Positions 1-8,205 of a stretch of DNA of 64,000 bases are shown here, one piece after another. Numbering within the stretch: position 1 is the first letter of the stretch; the number at the start of each line of letters is the position of its first letter. The position numbers and the translations under genes were made by a program. Below the pieces are notes generated by a model. That model made no database searches. It saw nothing but the letters and a program-made list of their open reading frames with translations, and was not told the origin of the DNA. The stretch covers positions 32,934 through 96,933 of the forward strand of contig JAQUHA010000008.1 of assembly GCA_028683855.1 (NCBI GenBank), in the 5' to 3' direction. The DNA comes from Desulfuromonadaceae bacterium (GTDB lineage Bacteria > Desulfobacterota > Desulfuromonadia > Geobacterales > Pseudopelobacteraceae).

Positions 1-484
1 TGCTTTTTCTGATGCTGTCTCCATGACTACCGGTTTCGCGACAACGGGGGAAGATTTGACTTCAACTGCTGGTTCGTCTCTAACAGCGGATGTCTGGTCA
101 GAGGCAGGTGCTGTTGAAGGGGCGACTCCAGATGTTGAAGTTTGAACTGCAGGGGCAGGTTTGGTGCTGTCTGCAGGTTCTGTTGATGTTGCTTTTACTG
201 CGGGTGCTGCGGACACTTCCGGTACTCGGTCTGCTGCAGGGGATGATGGTACGCGTACTGCGGCAGCTGTTAACTGTTCTGCTTTTACTTCTGCTACTGC
301 TACTTTGACTGCGACTTCTGTTCCTGTTTTTGCTTCTACCGGATCAGGGGGGAAAACTGCTTTTTCTGATGCTGTCTCCATGACTACCGGTTTCGCGACA
401 ACGGGGGAAGATTTGACTTCAACTGCTGGTTCGTCTCTAACAGCGGATGTCTGGTCAGAGGCAGGTGCTGTTGAAGGGGCGACT
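1..484 (-). repeat. Exact direct repeat, period 357 bp, inside the putative fliK
   Basis: Bases 1-127 are identical to bases 358-484, an offset of 357 bp or exactly 119 codons, so the reading frame is kept. The copy at the left is cut by the window edge. The repeat could therefore be part of a longer tandem array of a 119-residue unit. Perfect identity suggests a recent duplication or ongoing homogenisation, although an assembly artefact near a contig end is also possible. Confidence 0.9.
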
Positions 485-981
485 GCTTCTTCCATAAAAT
501 CAGCATCAAATACCTGAGTAGATTCAGAAGCTCTAACCGGCAGAGAATACGCAGCCATAAGCATCTGGATTGTAACGTCAGAGACTTCTTTTCGGAATGG
601 AATAAGAAGCTCGTCACTTACTTGATCACCACTTGCTTCCCTCTTCTCAACATCAAAAACATCTGGCTCAATTGCTTCTGAGATCTCAATTATCTCTTCT
701 AACACCTGATTTGATCCAAATGAGTCAACAACCAAATCATCAGAATCAAAATCAACTGTACATTGTTGTTCAGCATGAACAACAACCGGCTTTTCAGTTG
801 GTAACATATCCGGTTGAGATTTATTGATTACCAGATTTTGCAACCCTTTCAGAACATTCGCAAAATCGCCGACATTCTGTTGCATCTCAACTCCGTCCAG
901 AGCGACATAGCCGTTTGACTCAAAAGATATTATCGGCATTATCAACTGTCCGGAAGTTGCATTTGATAGTCCATTATTCAT
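1..981 (-). CDS. Putative flagellar hook-length control protein FliK, N-terminal part (runs off window)
   Basis: The first 327 codons are visible and the frame is still open at base 1, so the C-terminus lies outside. The start at 981 follows a perfect AAAGGAGG ribosome binding site 8 bases upstream. The first ~165 residues are acidic and not low-complexity. The rest is rich in Ala, Val, Pro, Thr and Glu, like the disordered N-terminal 'ruler' part of FliK proteins. It lies directly downstream of fliJ and motE, where fliK is usually found. The diagnostic C-terminal hook domain is not in the window, so the name rests on position and composition. It contains a long exact in-frame repeat (separate entry). 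A second FliK-like gene lies at 14137-16347. Confidence 0.6.
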   Translation of the reverse strand, partial: MNNGLSNATSGQLIMPIISFESNGYVALDGVEMQQNVGDFANVLKGLQNLVINKSQPDMLPTEKPVVVHAEQQCTVDFDSDDLVVDSFGSNQVLEEIIEISEAIEPDVFDVEKREASGDQVSDELLIPFRKEVSDVTIQMLMAAYSLPVRASESTQVFDADFMEEAVAPSTAPASDQTSAVRDEPAVEVKSSPVVAKPVVMETASEKAVFPPDPVEAKTGTEVAVKVAVAEVKAEQLTAAAVRVPSSPAADRVPEVSAAPAVKATSTEPADSTKPAPAVQTSTSGVAPSTAPASDQTSAVRDEPAVEVKSSPVVAKPVVMETASEKA

Positions 982-1009
982 TAGTTTTCACCTCCTTTCA
1001 TAAAATATT

Positions 1010-1044
1010 TTTTACGGAACGGACTCTCACTTTATCCCGTAAAA
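1010..1044 (-). other. Intergenic stem-loop between motE and the putative fliK
   Basis: Eight-base arms (TTTTACGG at 1010-1017 and CCGTAAAA at 1037-1044 on the plus strand) can pair across a 19-base loop. No clean T-run follows on the minus strand, so this is not a typical intrinsic terminator. It may be an RNA-processing or stability element in the flagellar transcript. Confidence 0.35.
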
Positions 1045-1045
1045 T

Positions 1046-1588
1046 TTATTGCAGATTATCTGTAATCCACTTTACTACACGTGGTTGACTGATAAATGGT
1101 GCAAGCTTGGCAACTGTCTTGGTGTCAAGCCTGCTTAAGAGCATAAGTGCCTGATCCTCTTTCAGGGCATCGATCATTTTAGCAGACTGTTCACTACGCA
1201 TCTTCTTAAAGAGCTTAACCATCTTCGTTATTTTCTCATCCTGCTTCTTATTATCAGCCTCAGCTTGAGCTTTGATGCTGTCATCAACTCGTTTTTTTGA
1301 TGCCTCAAGCTCTTTTAGCTGCAGTTCAATCTTTGAACTCAATTTTTTAAGTTCCTGCTCTTTTGCCACCAGAGCGGCTTCTTTCTCATCCAGCAGTTGC
1401 CGCCTGGCATCCTGCAGCGCTTTTTCCTCTCTAGCCGCCCTTGTTGCGTTAATCGGGAGTTGACTTGAAGTTGATGTCGCTTCATTTGTCTCTGGAGAAC
1501 TCGCGATAACAAGACCGGGAAGATAGTTTAAAATAACAACGGATAGTGAAAGAAAAAAAACCACCAAGCTAATTTTGTTAATATTCAC
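1046..1588 (-). CDS. motE: MotE-like flagellar protein with MgtE-N-type C-terminal domain
   Basis: This 180-residue protein has an N-terminal hydrophobic segment (about residues 7-30) that would anchor it in the inner membrane. A long charged coiled coil follows at about 50-125. A C-terminal module at about 125-180 resembles the MgtE N-terminal domain found in MotE proteins (MRSEQSAKMIDAL, then LSRLDTKTVAKLAPFI). MotE family members act in the periplasm in flagellar motor or stator assembly. The gene starts 2 bases after the fliJ stop and precedes the putative fliK. The membrane anchor, coiled coil and location agree; the exact role is inferred. Confidence 0.75.
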   Translation of the reverse strand: MNINKISLVVFFLSLSVVILNYLPGLVIASSPETNEATSTSSQLPINATRAAREEKALQDARRQLLDEKEAALVAKEQELKKLSSKIELQLKELEASKKRVDDSIKAQAEADNKKQDEKITKMVKLFKKMRSEQSAKMIDALKEDQALMLLSRLDTKTVAKLAPFISQPRVVKWITDNLQ

Positions 1589-1590
1589 GT

Positions 1591-2028
1591 CTATTTAACC
1601 TTCTTCTGAATTGATATTTCATCAAGAAAAGACTGTTCTTTAGCTGCCATTGTCTGCCTGAAAATTGCGGCTTTCTTCTCTTTAAGTGACTCCAGCACCT
1701 TTTTATCCTTACTAGCCTCCATCAAGCCAGATCTTTTCTCATTCATAACCTGGTCGAGGTTTTCAATATTTTCCTTCTGCTGCCTTATCTCGTTACGTTT
1801 ACGAGAGAAGAAATCTGAATACATACGAACATCATCTATACAGACCAGATTTTTCTGGCATAACTTAAACTCCTGCCCTAAGAGCCCGACAAGTTCTTTT
1901 TCACGCTCCAACTCCTGATTTGCCTTTTCCAATACATATTTTGCAGCCGCCAACTCCTGTTTACGAAGTTTTTCCATTTCACGACGATAAATAAGCACCT
2001 GTTCAAGCTCAAAATTTTTGCCAGCCAT
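1591..2028 (-). CDS. fliJ: Flagellar export chaperone FliJ
   Basis: The protein has 145 residues, the usual FliJ size, and is almost entirely charged, Lys/Glu-rich coiled coil, as expected for the FliJ stalk that inserts into the FliI hexamer of the flagellar type III export apparatus. The start at 2028 has GGGGTGA upstream. It lies just downstream of fliI, the standard order. Sequence identity of FliJ proteins is low, so assignment relies on size, coiled-coil character and position. Confidence 0.85.
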   Translation of the reverse strand: MAGKNFELEQVLIYRREMEKLRKQELAAAKYVLEKANQELEREKELVGLLGQEFKLCQKNLVCIDDVRMYSDFFSRKRNEIRQQKENIENLDQVMNEKRSGLMEASKDKKVLESLKEKKAAIFRQTMAAKEQSFLDEISIQKKVK

Positions 2029-2058
2029 AGCTAGTCACCCCACTATCAAGAGCTGAAA

Positions 2059-3378
2059 TCAATCTTTGAATATTGATTTTAAATTTTGTACCGCATCTTC
2101 CAACATTACCGGATCATCAACAGCCTGCTTCATGAAAGCCTGCATCTGAATATTGTGTAAGACAGCATAATCTATACCAGGATTACTTCCTGTTTTATAA
2201 GCACCTATATTAATGAGATCCTCAGACTGCCTGTAAGTAGCTAACGTCTCTTTAAACTTTGAGGCGAGGCTCAAATGTTCTCTTGAAGCGACATCTGTCA
2301 TTACACGACTGGCACTCGCCAGAACATCAATAGGGGGATAGATGGAGCGCGCGGCAAGATCACGAGACAATACTATATGCCCATCCAGTATACTCCGCAT
2401 AGCATCCGATATTGGCTCATTAAAATCGTCACCTTCGACAAGAACGGTATACAATGCGGTTATGCTCCCTTCAGGGAAATTGCCGGTACGTTCAAGCAGT
2501 TTAGGTAACGCAGCAAAAACTGAGGGGGTATACCCTTTTGTAGTGGGCGGTTCACCAATAGCTAAACCAACTTCACGCATCGCCATTGCAAAACGGGTTG
2601 CTGAATCCATCATCAGCAGCACTTTCTTTCCCTTGTTCTTGAAATATTCTGCAATAGTTGTAGCGAGGTATGCTCCGCGCATCCTTACAAGAGGCGGTTG
2701 ATCGGAGGTTGCGACAACAACGACCGTCTTCTTTAACCCCTGCTCCTGAAGATCCTTTTCTATAAATTCACGCAGTTCTCTGCCCCGTTCACCTATCAAT
2801 GCGATAACATTAACATCTGCCTCAGTATAACGGGCAATCATTCCAAGCAGAGTTGATTTCCCAACGCCGGAACCCGCCATAATACCGACACGTTGACCCT
2901 GCCCGCAAGTAAGCAAACCGTTAATACTCCGAATGCCTAAATCAAGTGGCTTGCGAATCGGCGGCCGTGACATCGGATTTACCGGTAATGCGTAGATCGG
3001 ATACTCCTCCTCTACGGATATAGAGCCTTTATCGTCAATAGGATTACCTAAACCATCAATAACACGGCCAAGCATCAGAGGACCAACTCCAAGAGTTGCA
3101 TTGTCGCGACGCACAGAAATCAGACTATCCAGACCTACCCCGCGCAGTTCACCAAGTGGCATCAGCAATGTTTTATTGTTTCTAAAACCAACCACTTCAG
3201 CTGGAATCGGATTGCCTTCAAGAGGTTTAATTTCGCAGATGGCACCAACAGAGGTATCGGGGCAATACCCCTCAATGACAAGACCAACGACCTGTGTCAC
3301 TTTGCCATGAAGCCTCACCGGTTTCGCGCCCTCAACAGCATTATGGTATTTTGAAAGGTTGAGTTTTGTATCAGGCAT
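2059..3378 (-). CDS. fliI: Flagellum-specific ATPase FliI
   Basis: FliI is the cytoplasmic ATPase of the flagellar type III export apparatus and is related to the F1-ATPase beta subunit. At 439 residues it is full length. The Walker A loop GSGVGKST is at residues 169-176 and Walker B VLLMMD at about 253-258. The sequence DSATRFAMAMREVGLAIGEP is the characteristic FliI/F-type stretch. The gene lies between fliH and fliJ, and their products form the export ATPase complex with FliI. Confidence 0.97.
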   Translation of the reverse strand: MPDTKLNLSKYHNAVEGAKPVRLHGKVTQVVGLVIEGYCPDTSVGAICEIKPLEGNPIPAEVVGFRNNKTLLMPLGELRGVGLDSLISVRRDNATLGVGPLMLGRVIDGLGNPIDDKGSISVEEEYPIYALPVNPMSRPPIRKPLDLGIRSINGLLTCGQGQRVGIMAGSGVGKSTLLGMIARYTEADVNVIALIGERGRELREFIEKDLQEQGLKKTVVVVATSDQPPLVRMRGAYLATTIAEYFKNKGKKVLLMMDSATRFAMAMREVGLAIGEPPTTKGYTPSVFAALPKLLERTGNFPEGSITALYTVLVEGDDFNEPISDAMRSILDGHIVLSRDLAARSIYPPIDVLASASRVMTDVASREHLSLASKFKETLATYRQSEDLINIGAYKTGSNPGIDYAVLHNIQMQAFMKQAVDDPVMLEDAVQNLKSIFKD

Positions 3379-3395
3379 GGCAGTTCATACCCAAA

Positions 3396-4139
3396 TCATG
3401 ATTCTGCCACTGAATGCGTAGTTCTTTGTTCAAGGAGAGTGCGATAGAGCTGTTCAAGCTGTGCATCCAGAGATGCGTCAACAGTTCCCATGGCAGTATC
3501 TACAAGACAAAAACCCGCTGCAACGGTTGGATCTGATTTAAGCTGTAATAGCTCACTCAGAAGTTCTTTAGAGAGAATCTCGTCACGACCGGTTGTGACA
3601 AGCAGATAGTCATCAGGGTTAATTCTTACAGTAATCTCTTCACGGGCTGACAACGAATCAAGTGCATTTTTTACAACCGACGAAAGAATGGAGCGATCTT
3701 CTGTTACCTCGCGAATGATTACTTTGCGGGCTACCTGCATAATAAGAGTTATTAACTCATCCTCTGATTCCCGAAGTATTTTATCACGAAGGTTGTGAAT
3801 TTTTTCCGTTGAAGCCCGCAACGCCCTGAAAACATTGACAAGCCCACGTTCAGCCAGCTCTTTCCCCTCCTTCAACCCTTCATTAAAGGAGCTATTAAGC
3901 CTCTGTTCCAGCTCCTCCTCGCTGATTTCAATCGGAGGGGGACCGAGATCACCCGCATCAACATCCTGTTCTTCCTGTTCAGGATGGTAAAGCCCCATTG
4001 GCACGAATCCTCCGAGGCTCTGCTTATCACGTTCAGGGAGTCCAAAATGACCTATATTATTGAAACTGAACTCAGAAACTTCCGTTTTATTATTGTCTGC
4101 CAGTTTTATTATTTTAGACGAGGACATCTTCGCTTCCAC
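3396..4139 (-). CDS. fliH: Flagellar assembly protein FliH
   Basis: This 247-residue protein matches the FliH/YscL family. It has an acidic N-terminal region, a Glu-rich heptad segment around residues 90-125 (SEEELEQRLNSSFNEGLKEG) and a C-terminal domain (VARKVIIREVTED, then VRINPDDY) typical of FliH. FliH binds and regulates FliI and docks it at the C-ring. The start at 4139 overlaps the end of fliG by 26 bases; a second Met at codon 5 would reduce the overlap to 14. The overlap implies translational coupling. Confidence 0.92.
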   Translation of the reverse strand: MEAKMSSSKIIKLADNNKTEVSEFSFNNIGHFGLPERDKQSLGGFVPMGLYHPEQEEQDVDAGDLGPPPIEISEEELEQRLNSSFNEGLKEGKELAERGLVNVFRALRASTEKIHNLRDKILRESEDELITLIMQVARKVIIREVTEDRSILSSVVKNALDSLSAREEITVRINPDDYLLVTTGRDEILSKELLSELLQLKSDPTVAAGFCLVDTAMGTVDASLDAQLEQLYRTLLEQRTTHSVAES

Positions 4140-5139
4140 GACCGGCTAGAACTATTTTACCCTCTTCTTCCATCTTACGAACAATCTTGATAATCTCACC
4201 CTGTGCTTTTTCTACGTCAGAGAGGCGTACAGGTCCCATAACTTCGAGATCTTCCTTAATCATATCGGCGGCACGGCTTGAGATATTTCTGAAAATTTTC
4301 TCTTTCACCTCGTCAGGCGAGGTTTTCATTGCAAGGGTTAATACATCATTCGAAATTTCACGCATAACAGACTGAATACTACGGTCATCCAGCGCAAACA
4401 CGTCCTCGAAAGTAAATAGGTGTTTACGAATTATTTCTGACAGAGGTGGACTGAGAACATCAAGTTTGTCAAGAATCTGTTTTTCTTTACTCCGTTCGAA
4501 GTGATTAAACATATCTACAACTTTGTCAATGCCACCGACTTTGTAGCGCTGCGTCCCCCCCATAGACTGAAGTTCCCGCTTCATAACCTCATCTATTTCC
4601 TTCAATATTTCAGGGGAAATCTGCTCAACATCAGCTATGCGCAAAACAACTTCCGCCTGCAACTCCTGAGGCAGAAGACTTATTATTTCGCTGGTCTGCT
4701 TTGATTTTAATTTGGCGAGAATTACCGCGATTGTCTGTGGATGTTCCTGGGAAAGAAAGTTTGCAATTGTTTTTGAGTCCATATTTGCCAGGATATCAAC
4801 AAGATCGCCGTAACTTGATGCTTGCAGCTCATCCATTAATATCTGGGCTTTTTCCGGACCTAACGCTTTTTCAAGGATCTTAAGAACAAATTCGTCACCT
4901 TGAGAAAAAATCCCGGCTTCCGGGTCAATAACAGATGTAAAATCGGTAACAACATCCATAATAGTGTTACGCGGGACGTGACCTAGCGTCCCCATACTCT
5001 TACTTATTTTTTTTATCTCGTTATCATCCATATGTTCATAAACTTTTGCAGTCACATCATTGCCAAGATATAGCAACAAGATTGCAGCTTTTTCTGAACC
5101 TGTCATATCACCCTTCTTTATGGCAGAACTGAACCTCAC
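4114..5139 (-). CDS. fliG: Flagellar motor switch protein FliG
   Basis: FliG forms the upper part of the C-ring, links FliF to FliM and interacts with the MotA stator to generate torque. The 341 residues cover all three domains. The middle-domain EHPQT motif (SQEHPQTIAVILAKL) is present, as is the charged C-terminal torque helix (VKEKIFRNISSRAADMIKEDLE). It sits between fliF and fliH as in most flagellar clusters. Confidence 0.97.
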   Translation of the reverse strand: MRFSSAIKKGDMTGSEKAAILLLYLGNDVTAKVYEHMDDNEIKKISKSMGTLGHVPRNTIMDVVTDFTSVIDPEAGIFSQGDEFVLKILEKALGPEKAQILMDELQASSYGDLVDILANMDSKTIANFLSQEHPQTIAVILAKLKSKQTSEIISLLPQELQAEVVLRIADVEQISPEILKEIDEVMKRELQSMGGTQRYKVGGIDKVVDMFNHFERSKEKQILDKLDVLSPPLSEIIRKHLFTFEDVFALDDRSIQSVMREISNDVLTLAMKTSPDEVKEKIFRNISSRAADMIKEDLEVMGPVRLSDVEKAQGEIIKIVRKMEEEGKIVLAGRGSEDVLV

Positions 5140-5156
5140 TCCACCATCAAATCAGT

Positions 5157-6740
5157 TTATTTGTCCTCAGAAACCCAATTCTGCAAAATTTGAGCAACCT
5201 GATATGGATCTTTCTTCGCCTGTTCTATCAGAGTCTGCTGTTCAGCAAGCTGCGAATTGAGCAACGCCCTGTCTGCTGACGACAGCTGCTCAGTACCAAC
5301 CCCCAGAGACTCAAAACTTTCAAGTGTTGCTGGAGTTTTTGTCAATTTCAATGAAGTCAGAAGAGGGCGGATTACAAACAGGATTAGCAGCAGAAATGCT
5401 ACAGCTATAATGAGATTCTTTGCCAATGAAATTAAGAACGGATTTGACCACCATTTCGCTGTCTCCGTGGTGCCAATATCATCGGGATCCTGGAAGGGTA
5501 TATTTTGAACCGTCAGCTGGTCACCCCTTTCAGAGTTAAACCCTACGGCACTTTTAACAAGAGTTTCTATTTTTTGCAGTTCATCCGGAGACCTGGGGGT
5601 ATATTTTGCCTTTGAAGGCTGCCCCTCCTTTACCGCGGCAGGAGCTTCATACTTACCATCTATTAGAACCGCAATCGAAATTTTACTGAGAGCGCCTACC
5701 GGCTCAATAATTTTAGAGGTTGAGCGACTTACCTCATAGTTCAGCGTCTCATCATTTTTAGAGCCGCCACCCGATGTTGCACCAGCACCCTGTGTGGTAC
5801 GCCCCAGATTTGTCTGCACGCCGGGAACTCCTGCGCCGCTAACAACGGTTGACCCCTTCTCTTCCGTTCTTTGCTCACTCCGAACTGCAATGGATTCAGG
5901 ATCATATTTTTCCTCGACCCTCTCCACCTGCTTGAAATCAAATGCCGCTGTAACACGAGCTACTGACTTCCCGCCACCTACAATCCTGTCAAGAAGAGAC
6001 TGAATCCGCTCTTCAACATTTCTCTCATATACCCTTTGGGTCTCCTGCATAGCCGAAGTCATGCGGGTTGTGGCATCGCTGTTCCCGCCTTTGCTTAGAA
6101 TTTTCCCGCGACTGTCAAGCACTGTTACATGTTCAGGCTCCATCCCCTCAATTGAAGAGGCAACGAGATGCACAACCCCCTGCACTTCTGAATCAGTAAG
6201 CGCTCTGCTTGATTTCATCTTTAAAACAATGGAGGCTGTTGCAGATTTTTCATTATCCTTGAAAAGCGATTTTTCAGGTATTACCAAGTGAACTCTCGCC
6301 TGTTCAACTCCGTTCAATTGAGATATCGTTCTTGAAAGTTCTCCCTGCAGTGCACGCTGATAATTAAGCTTCTGAACAAACTCTGTCATGCCGAAATTTT
6401 TACGATCAAATATTTCAAAACCGACGCCACCCCCCTGAGGTATACCTTCAGAAGCCAGAGTAAGACGCAGTTCATAAACCTTGTCTGACGGGACAAGCAC
6501 CCCCTTACCGTCAGCAGTTATCTGATAAGGCGTTTTTGCATCCTTCAATTTTTTGACAATTTCACCGGCATCTTCGGAAGTCAAATTAGTGAAGAGTGGT
6601 TTGTAATCAGTTCTGTTTGCAACGAAAATAAGAATGGCAAAAGCAACTGCAGAGACTAAAGCTACCGTGGTAATCAGCATCTGCTTACCCGGAGTGAGCG
6701 CTAAGAAAGGCTCTATGAGACGACGAATTCCCTCTGGCAT
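5157..6740 (-). CDS. fliF: Flagellar MS-ring protein FliF
   Basis: FliF builds the MS ring in the inner membrane, the base on which the motor and export gate assemble. This 527-residue copy has two transmembrane segments, one near residues 18-42 and one near 430-457. They flank a large periplasmic ring-building part containing the conserved EQARVHLVIPEKSLF stretch. The cytoplasmic C-terminus (DPYQVAQILQNWV) corresponds to the FliG-binding tail. A GAAAGGAA element lies upstream of the start at 6740. Confidence 0.97.
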   Translation of the reverse strand: MPEGIRRLIEPFLALTPGKQMLITTVALVSAVAFAILIFVANRTDYKPLFTNLTSEDAGEIVKKLKDAKTPYQITADGKGVLVPSDKVYELRLTLASEGIPQGGGVGFEIFDRKNFGMTEFVQKLNYQRALQGELSRTISQLNGVEQARVHLVIPEKSLFKDNEKSATASIVLKMKSSRALTDSEVQGVVHLVASSIEGMEPEHVTVLDSRGKILSKGGNSDATTRMTSAMQETQRVYERNVEERIQSLLDRIVGGGKSVARVTAAFDFKQVERVEEKYDPESIAVRSEQRTEEKGSTVVSGAGVPGVQTNLGRTTQGAGATSGGGSKNDETLNYEVSRSTSKIIEPVGALSKISIAVLIDGKYEAPAAVKEGQPSKAKYTPRSPDELQKIETLVKSAVGFNSERGDQLTVQNIPFQDPDDIGTTETAKWWSNPFLISLAKNLIIAVAFLLLILFVIRPLLTSLKLTKTPATLESFESLGVGTEQLSSADRALLNSQLAEQQTLIEQAKKDPYQVAQILQNWVSEDK

Positions 6741-6795
6741 CGGTTGTATTTAATTTCCTTTCAATGTATGCAGCTGTTCATAAAAGCAACTAAGA

Positions 6796-7098
6796 TCAAA
6801 CCTGCATCCGCATAACTTCCTGATAAGCTTCGATTGCTTTATTGCGCACCTGAGACATAAACTGAAAAGAGATGCTTGCCTTCTCAACAGCAATCATAAC
6901 TTCGTGAAGATTTTTATTTTCTCCACTGGCAAGCCCCTGAATAGACTTATCAGACTGAATCTGAATATCATTAACCTTTGATACCAATTCGCTAAAAAAC
7001 TTGCCAGCTCCGTCTGATGTGGACGAAGCGCCAGCCTTTTTAATCTCCGGAAAAGCTTTTGATATGCCTATACCACTCTCAACACCTCTAATTCCCAT
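6796..7098 (-). CDS. fliE: Flagellar hook-basal body protein FliE
   Basis: FliE is the small adaptor between the MS ring and the proximal rod. The protein is 100 residues, with the family signature in its C-terminal half ([19 protein letters not shown], then [16 protein letters not shown]). The start at 7098 has AGAGGA 7 bases upstream. It lies between flgC and fliF, the classical flgB-flgC-fliE-fliF order. Confidence 0.95.
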   Translation of the reverse strand: MGIRGVESGIGISKAFPEIKKAGASSTSDGAGKFFSELVSKVNDIQIQSDKSIQGLASGENKNLHEVMIAVEKASISFQFMSQVRNKAIEAYQEVMRMQV

Positions 7099-7142
7099 GA
7101 CTATATCCTCTTTATATTAAAAATTATCATTGTGGAGATCAA

Positions 7143-7580
7143 TTACCTGCCAATTTCAAGTGTTTTCATCGCCATGCTTTTTGCCGCCTGGACAGCAGTT
7201 ACATTCGCTTCGTATGCACGTGTAGCACTTATCATATCAGCCATTTCTTCAACAACATTGACGTTTGGCATAGCAACATATCCCTGGGGATTGGCGTCGG
7301 GATGCCCGGGATCGTATTGAAGACGCGGTGGATTCTGATCTTCAACTATTTCAGAAACGTCAACCTTGCGAACCCCCTGTCCTGTCGCTCCATCAAGCAC
7401 TCTATTAAAAGGATTTTCCAATGGAGTCGCGGCGAATACAGCATCCTTACGTTTGTATGGGCCACCCTCAGGAGTCCTGGTTGCACTCGCATTAGCCAGA
7501 TTACTCGAAATAAGATTCATTCGAGTACGTTCGGCAGCAAGAGCCGACGAACTTACCGTCATGGAACTAAAAAAATCCAT
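7143..7580 (-). CDS. flgC: Proximal rod protein FlgC
   Basis: The 145-residue proximal rod subunit is exported by the flagellar type III system. The N-terminal rod motif (ERTRMNLISSNLANASATRTPEGGPYKRK) and the C-terminal motif (EMADMISATRAYEANVTAVQAAKSM) are both intact. The gene starts on the base directly after the flgB stop, so the two are probably co-translated. Confidence 0.97.
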   Translation of the reverse strand: MDFFSSMTVSSSALAAERTRMNLISSNLANASATRTPEGGPYKRKDAVFAATPLENPFNRVLDGATGQGVRKVDVSEIVEDQNPPRLQYDPGHPDANPQGYVAMPNVNVVEEMADMISATRAYEANVTAVQAAKSMAMKTLEIGR

Positions 7581-8006
7581 TTACAGCCCCCCTTTGATTG
7601 CAGTTCGCAACCCCTCAAACTTCTTTGAAAGCATCTGAACAGACGCATTGAACATGACCTGGTTTTCAGCCATTCTGCCCATCTCATTTTCAAGCTCGAC
7701 TGCATTACCATCTATACCTGGAGTTTTAGCCGGTGCTTCAACAACCTTTCCAGCAACCGACTGCAGAGCAAAACCAGCTCCTCGCAGTGGGATGTGGCGA
7801 GGATTAGGAGACGAGGAGGGGCGCTCTGAATTACCGTTTTTCATTGCTCCCTGCAACTCTTCTTCAAAAACCAACGCCTTGGGTACAAAGTTGGGAGTTT
7901 CGGCATTAGCTATATTAGAAGCTATCAGATTCTGATTTTTGGCTCTCAGATCTATACTTTTTCCCAGAAGTTCTATAGTGTTATTGAAAATACCTTCAAC
8001 TTGCAT
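7581..8006 (-). CDS. flgB: Proximal rod protein FlgB
   Basis: FlgB is the rod component closest to FliE. I start it at 8006 (MQVEGIFNNTIELLGK), where GAGGAG stands just upstream. The frame is open further upstream to 8132, but those residues have no rod-protein character and would overlap the sigma-54 promoter region. The resulting 141-residue protein has the expected N-terminal motif (NQNLIASNIANAETPNF) and C-terminal helix (MAENQVMFNASVQMLSKKFEGLR). It is first in the flgB-to-fliK transcript. Confidence 0.95.
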   Translation of the reverse strand: MQVEGIFNNTIELLGKSIDLRAKNQNLIASNIANAETPNFVPKALVFEEELQGAMKNGNSERPSSSPNPRHIPLRGAGFALQSVAGKVVEAPAKTPGIDGNAVELENEMGRMAENQVMFNASVQMLSKKFEGLRTAIKGGL

Positions 8007-8136
8007 ATATCCACTCCTCTCGGGGCGCGAATCTGCAAAAAGCATACCAGACAGAGACAACCAAGTAAAGACATCTCCCCCCTCTACCCAACCGCCAGCG
8101 TGCAATAAAATTTTAAGACATATACCTATCAAATTT

Positions 8137-8153
8137 GAACAAACATGGTGCCA
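8137..8153 (-). promoter_or_regulatory. Sigma-54 (-24/-12) promoter upstream of flgB
   Basis: On the minus strand TGGCAC (8153-8148), five bases, then TTGT (8142-8139) matches the RpoN consensus TGGCAC-N5-TTGC with one mismatch, and has the invariant GG/GT spacing. Predicted initiation is near 8127, about 120 bases before the flgB start. RpoN control of rod and basal-body genes is common in flagellated Proteobacteria and Geobacter. The enhancer-binding activator site is not identified. Confidence 0.72.
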
Positions 8154-8205
8154 TTATTTTGACCGAGTCATAATAATGACTTTTGCGTACATCTCTCTGG
8201 AAGGA

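Noticed and set aside
161-517. Plus-strand open frame of 118 codons over the fliK repeats
   Set aside because: It is antisense to the minus-strand gene, has Ala/Thr/Ser low complexity created by the complement of the repeat, and lacks a ribosome binding site.
7302-7638. Two plus-strand open frames over flgC
   Set aside because: They are shadows of the conserved flgC sequence, with no family similarity or start signal.
8007-8132. N-terminal extension of FlgB
   Set aside because: The 42 extra residues do not resemble rod proteins and no ribosome binding site precedes them; the GAGGAG-supported ATG at 8006 fits the family.
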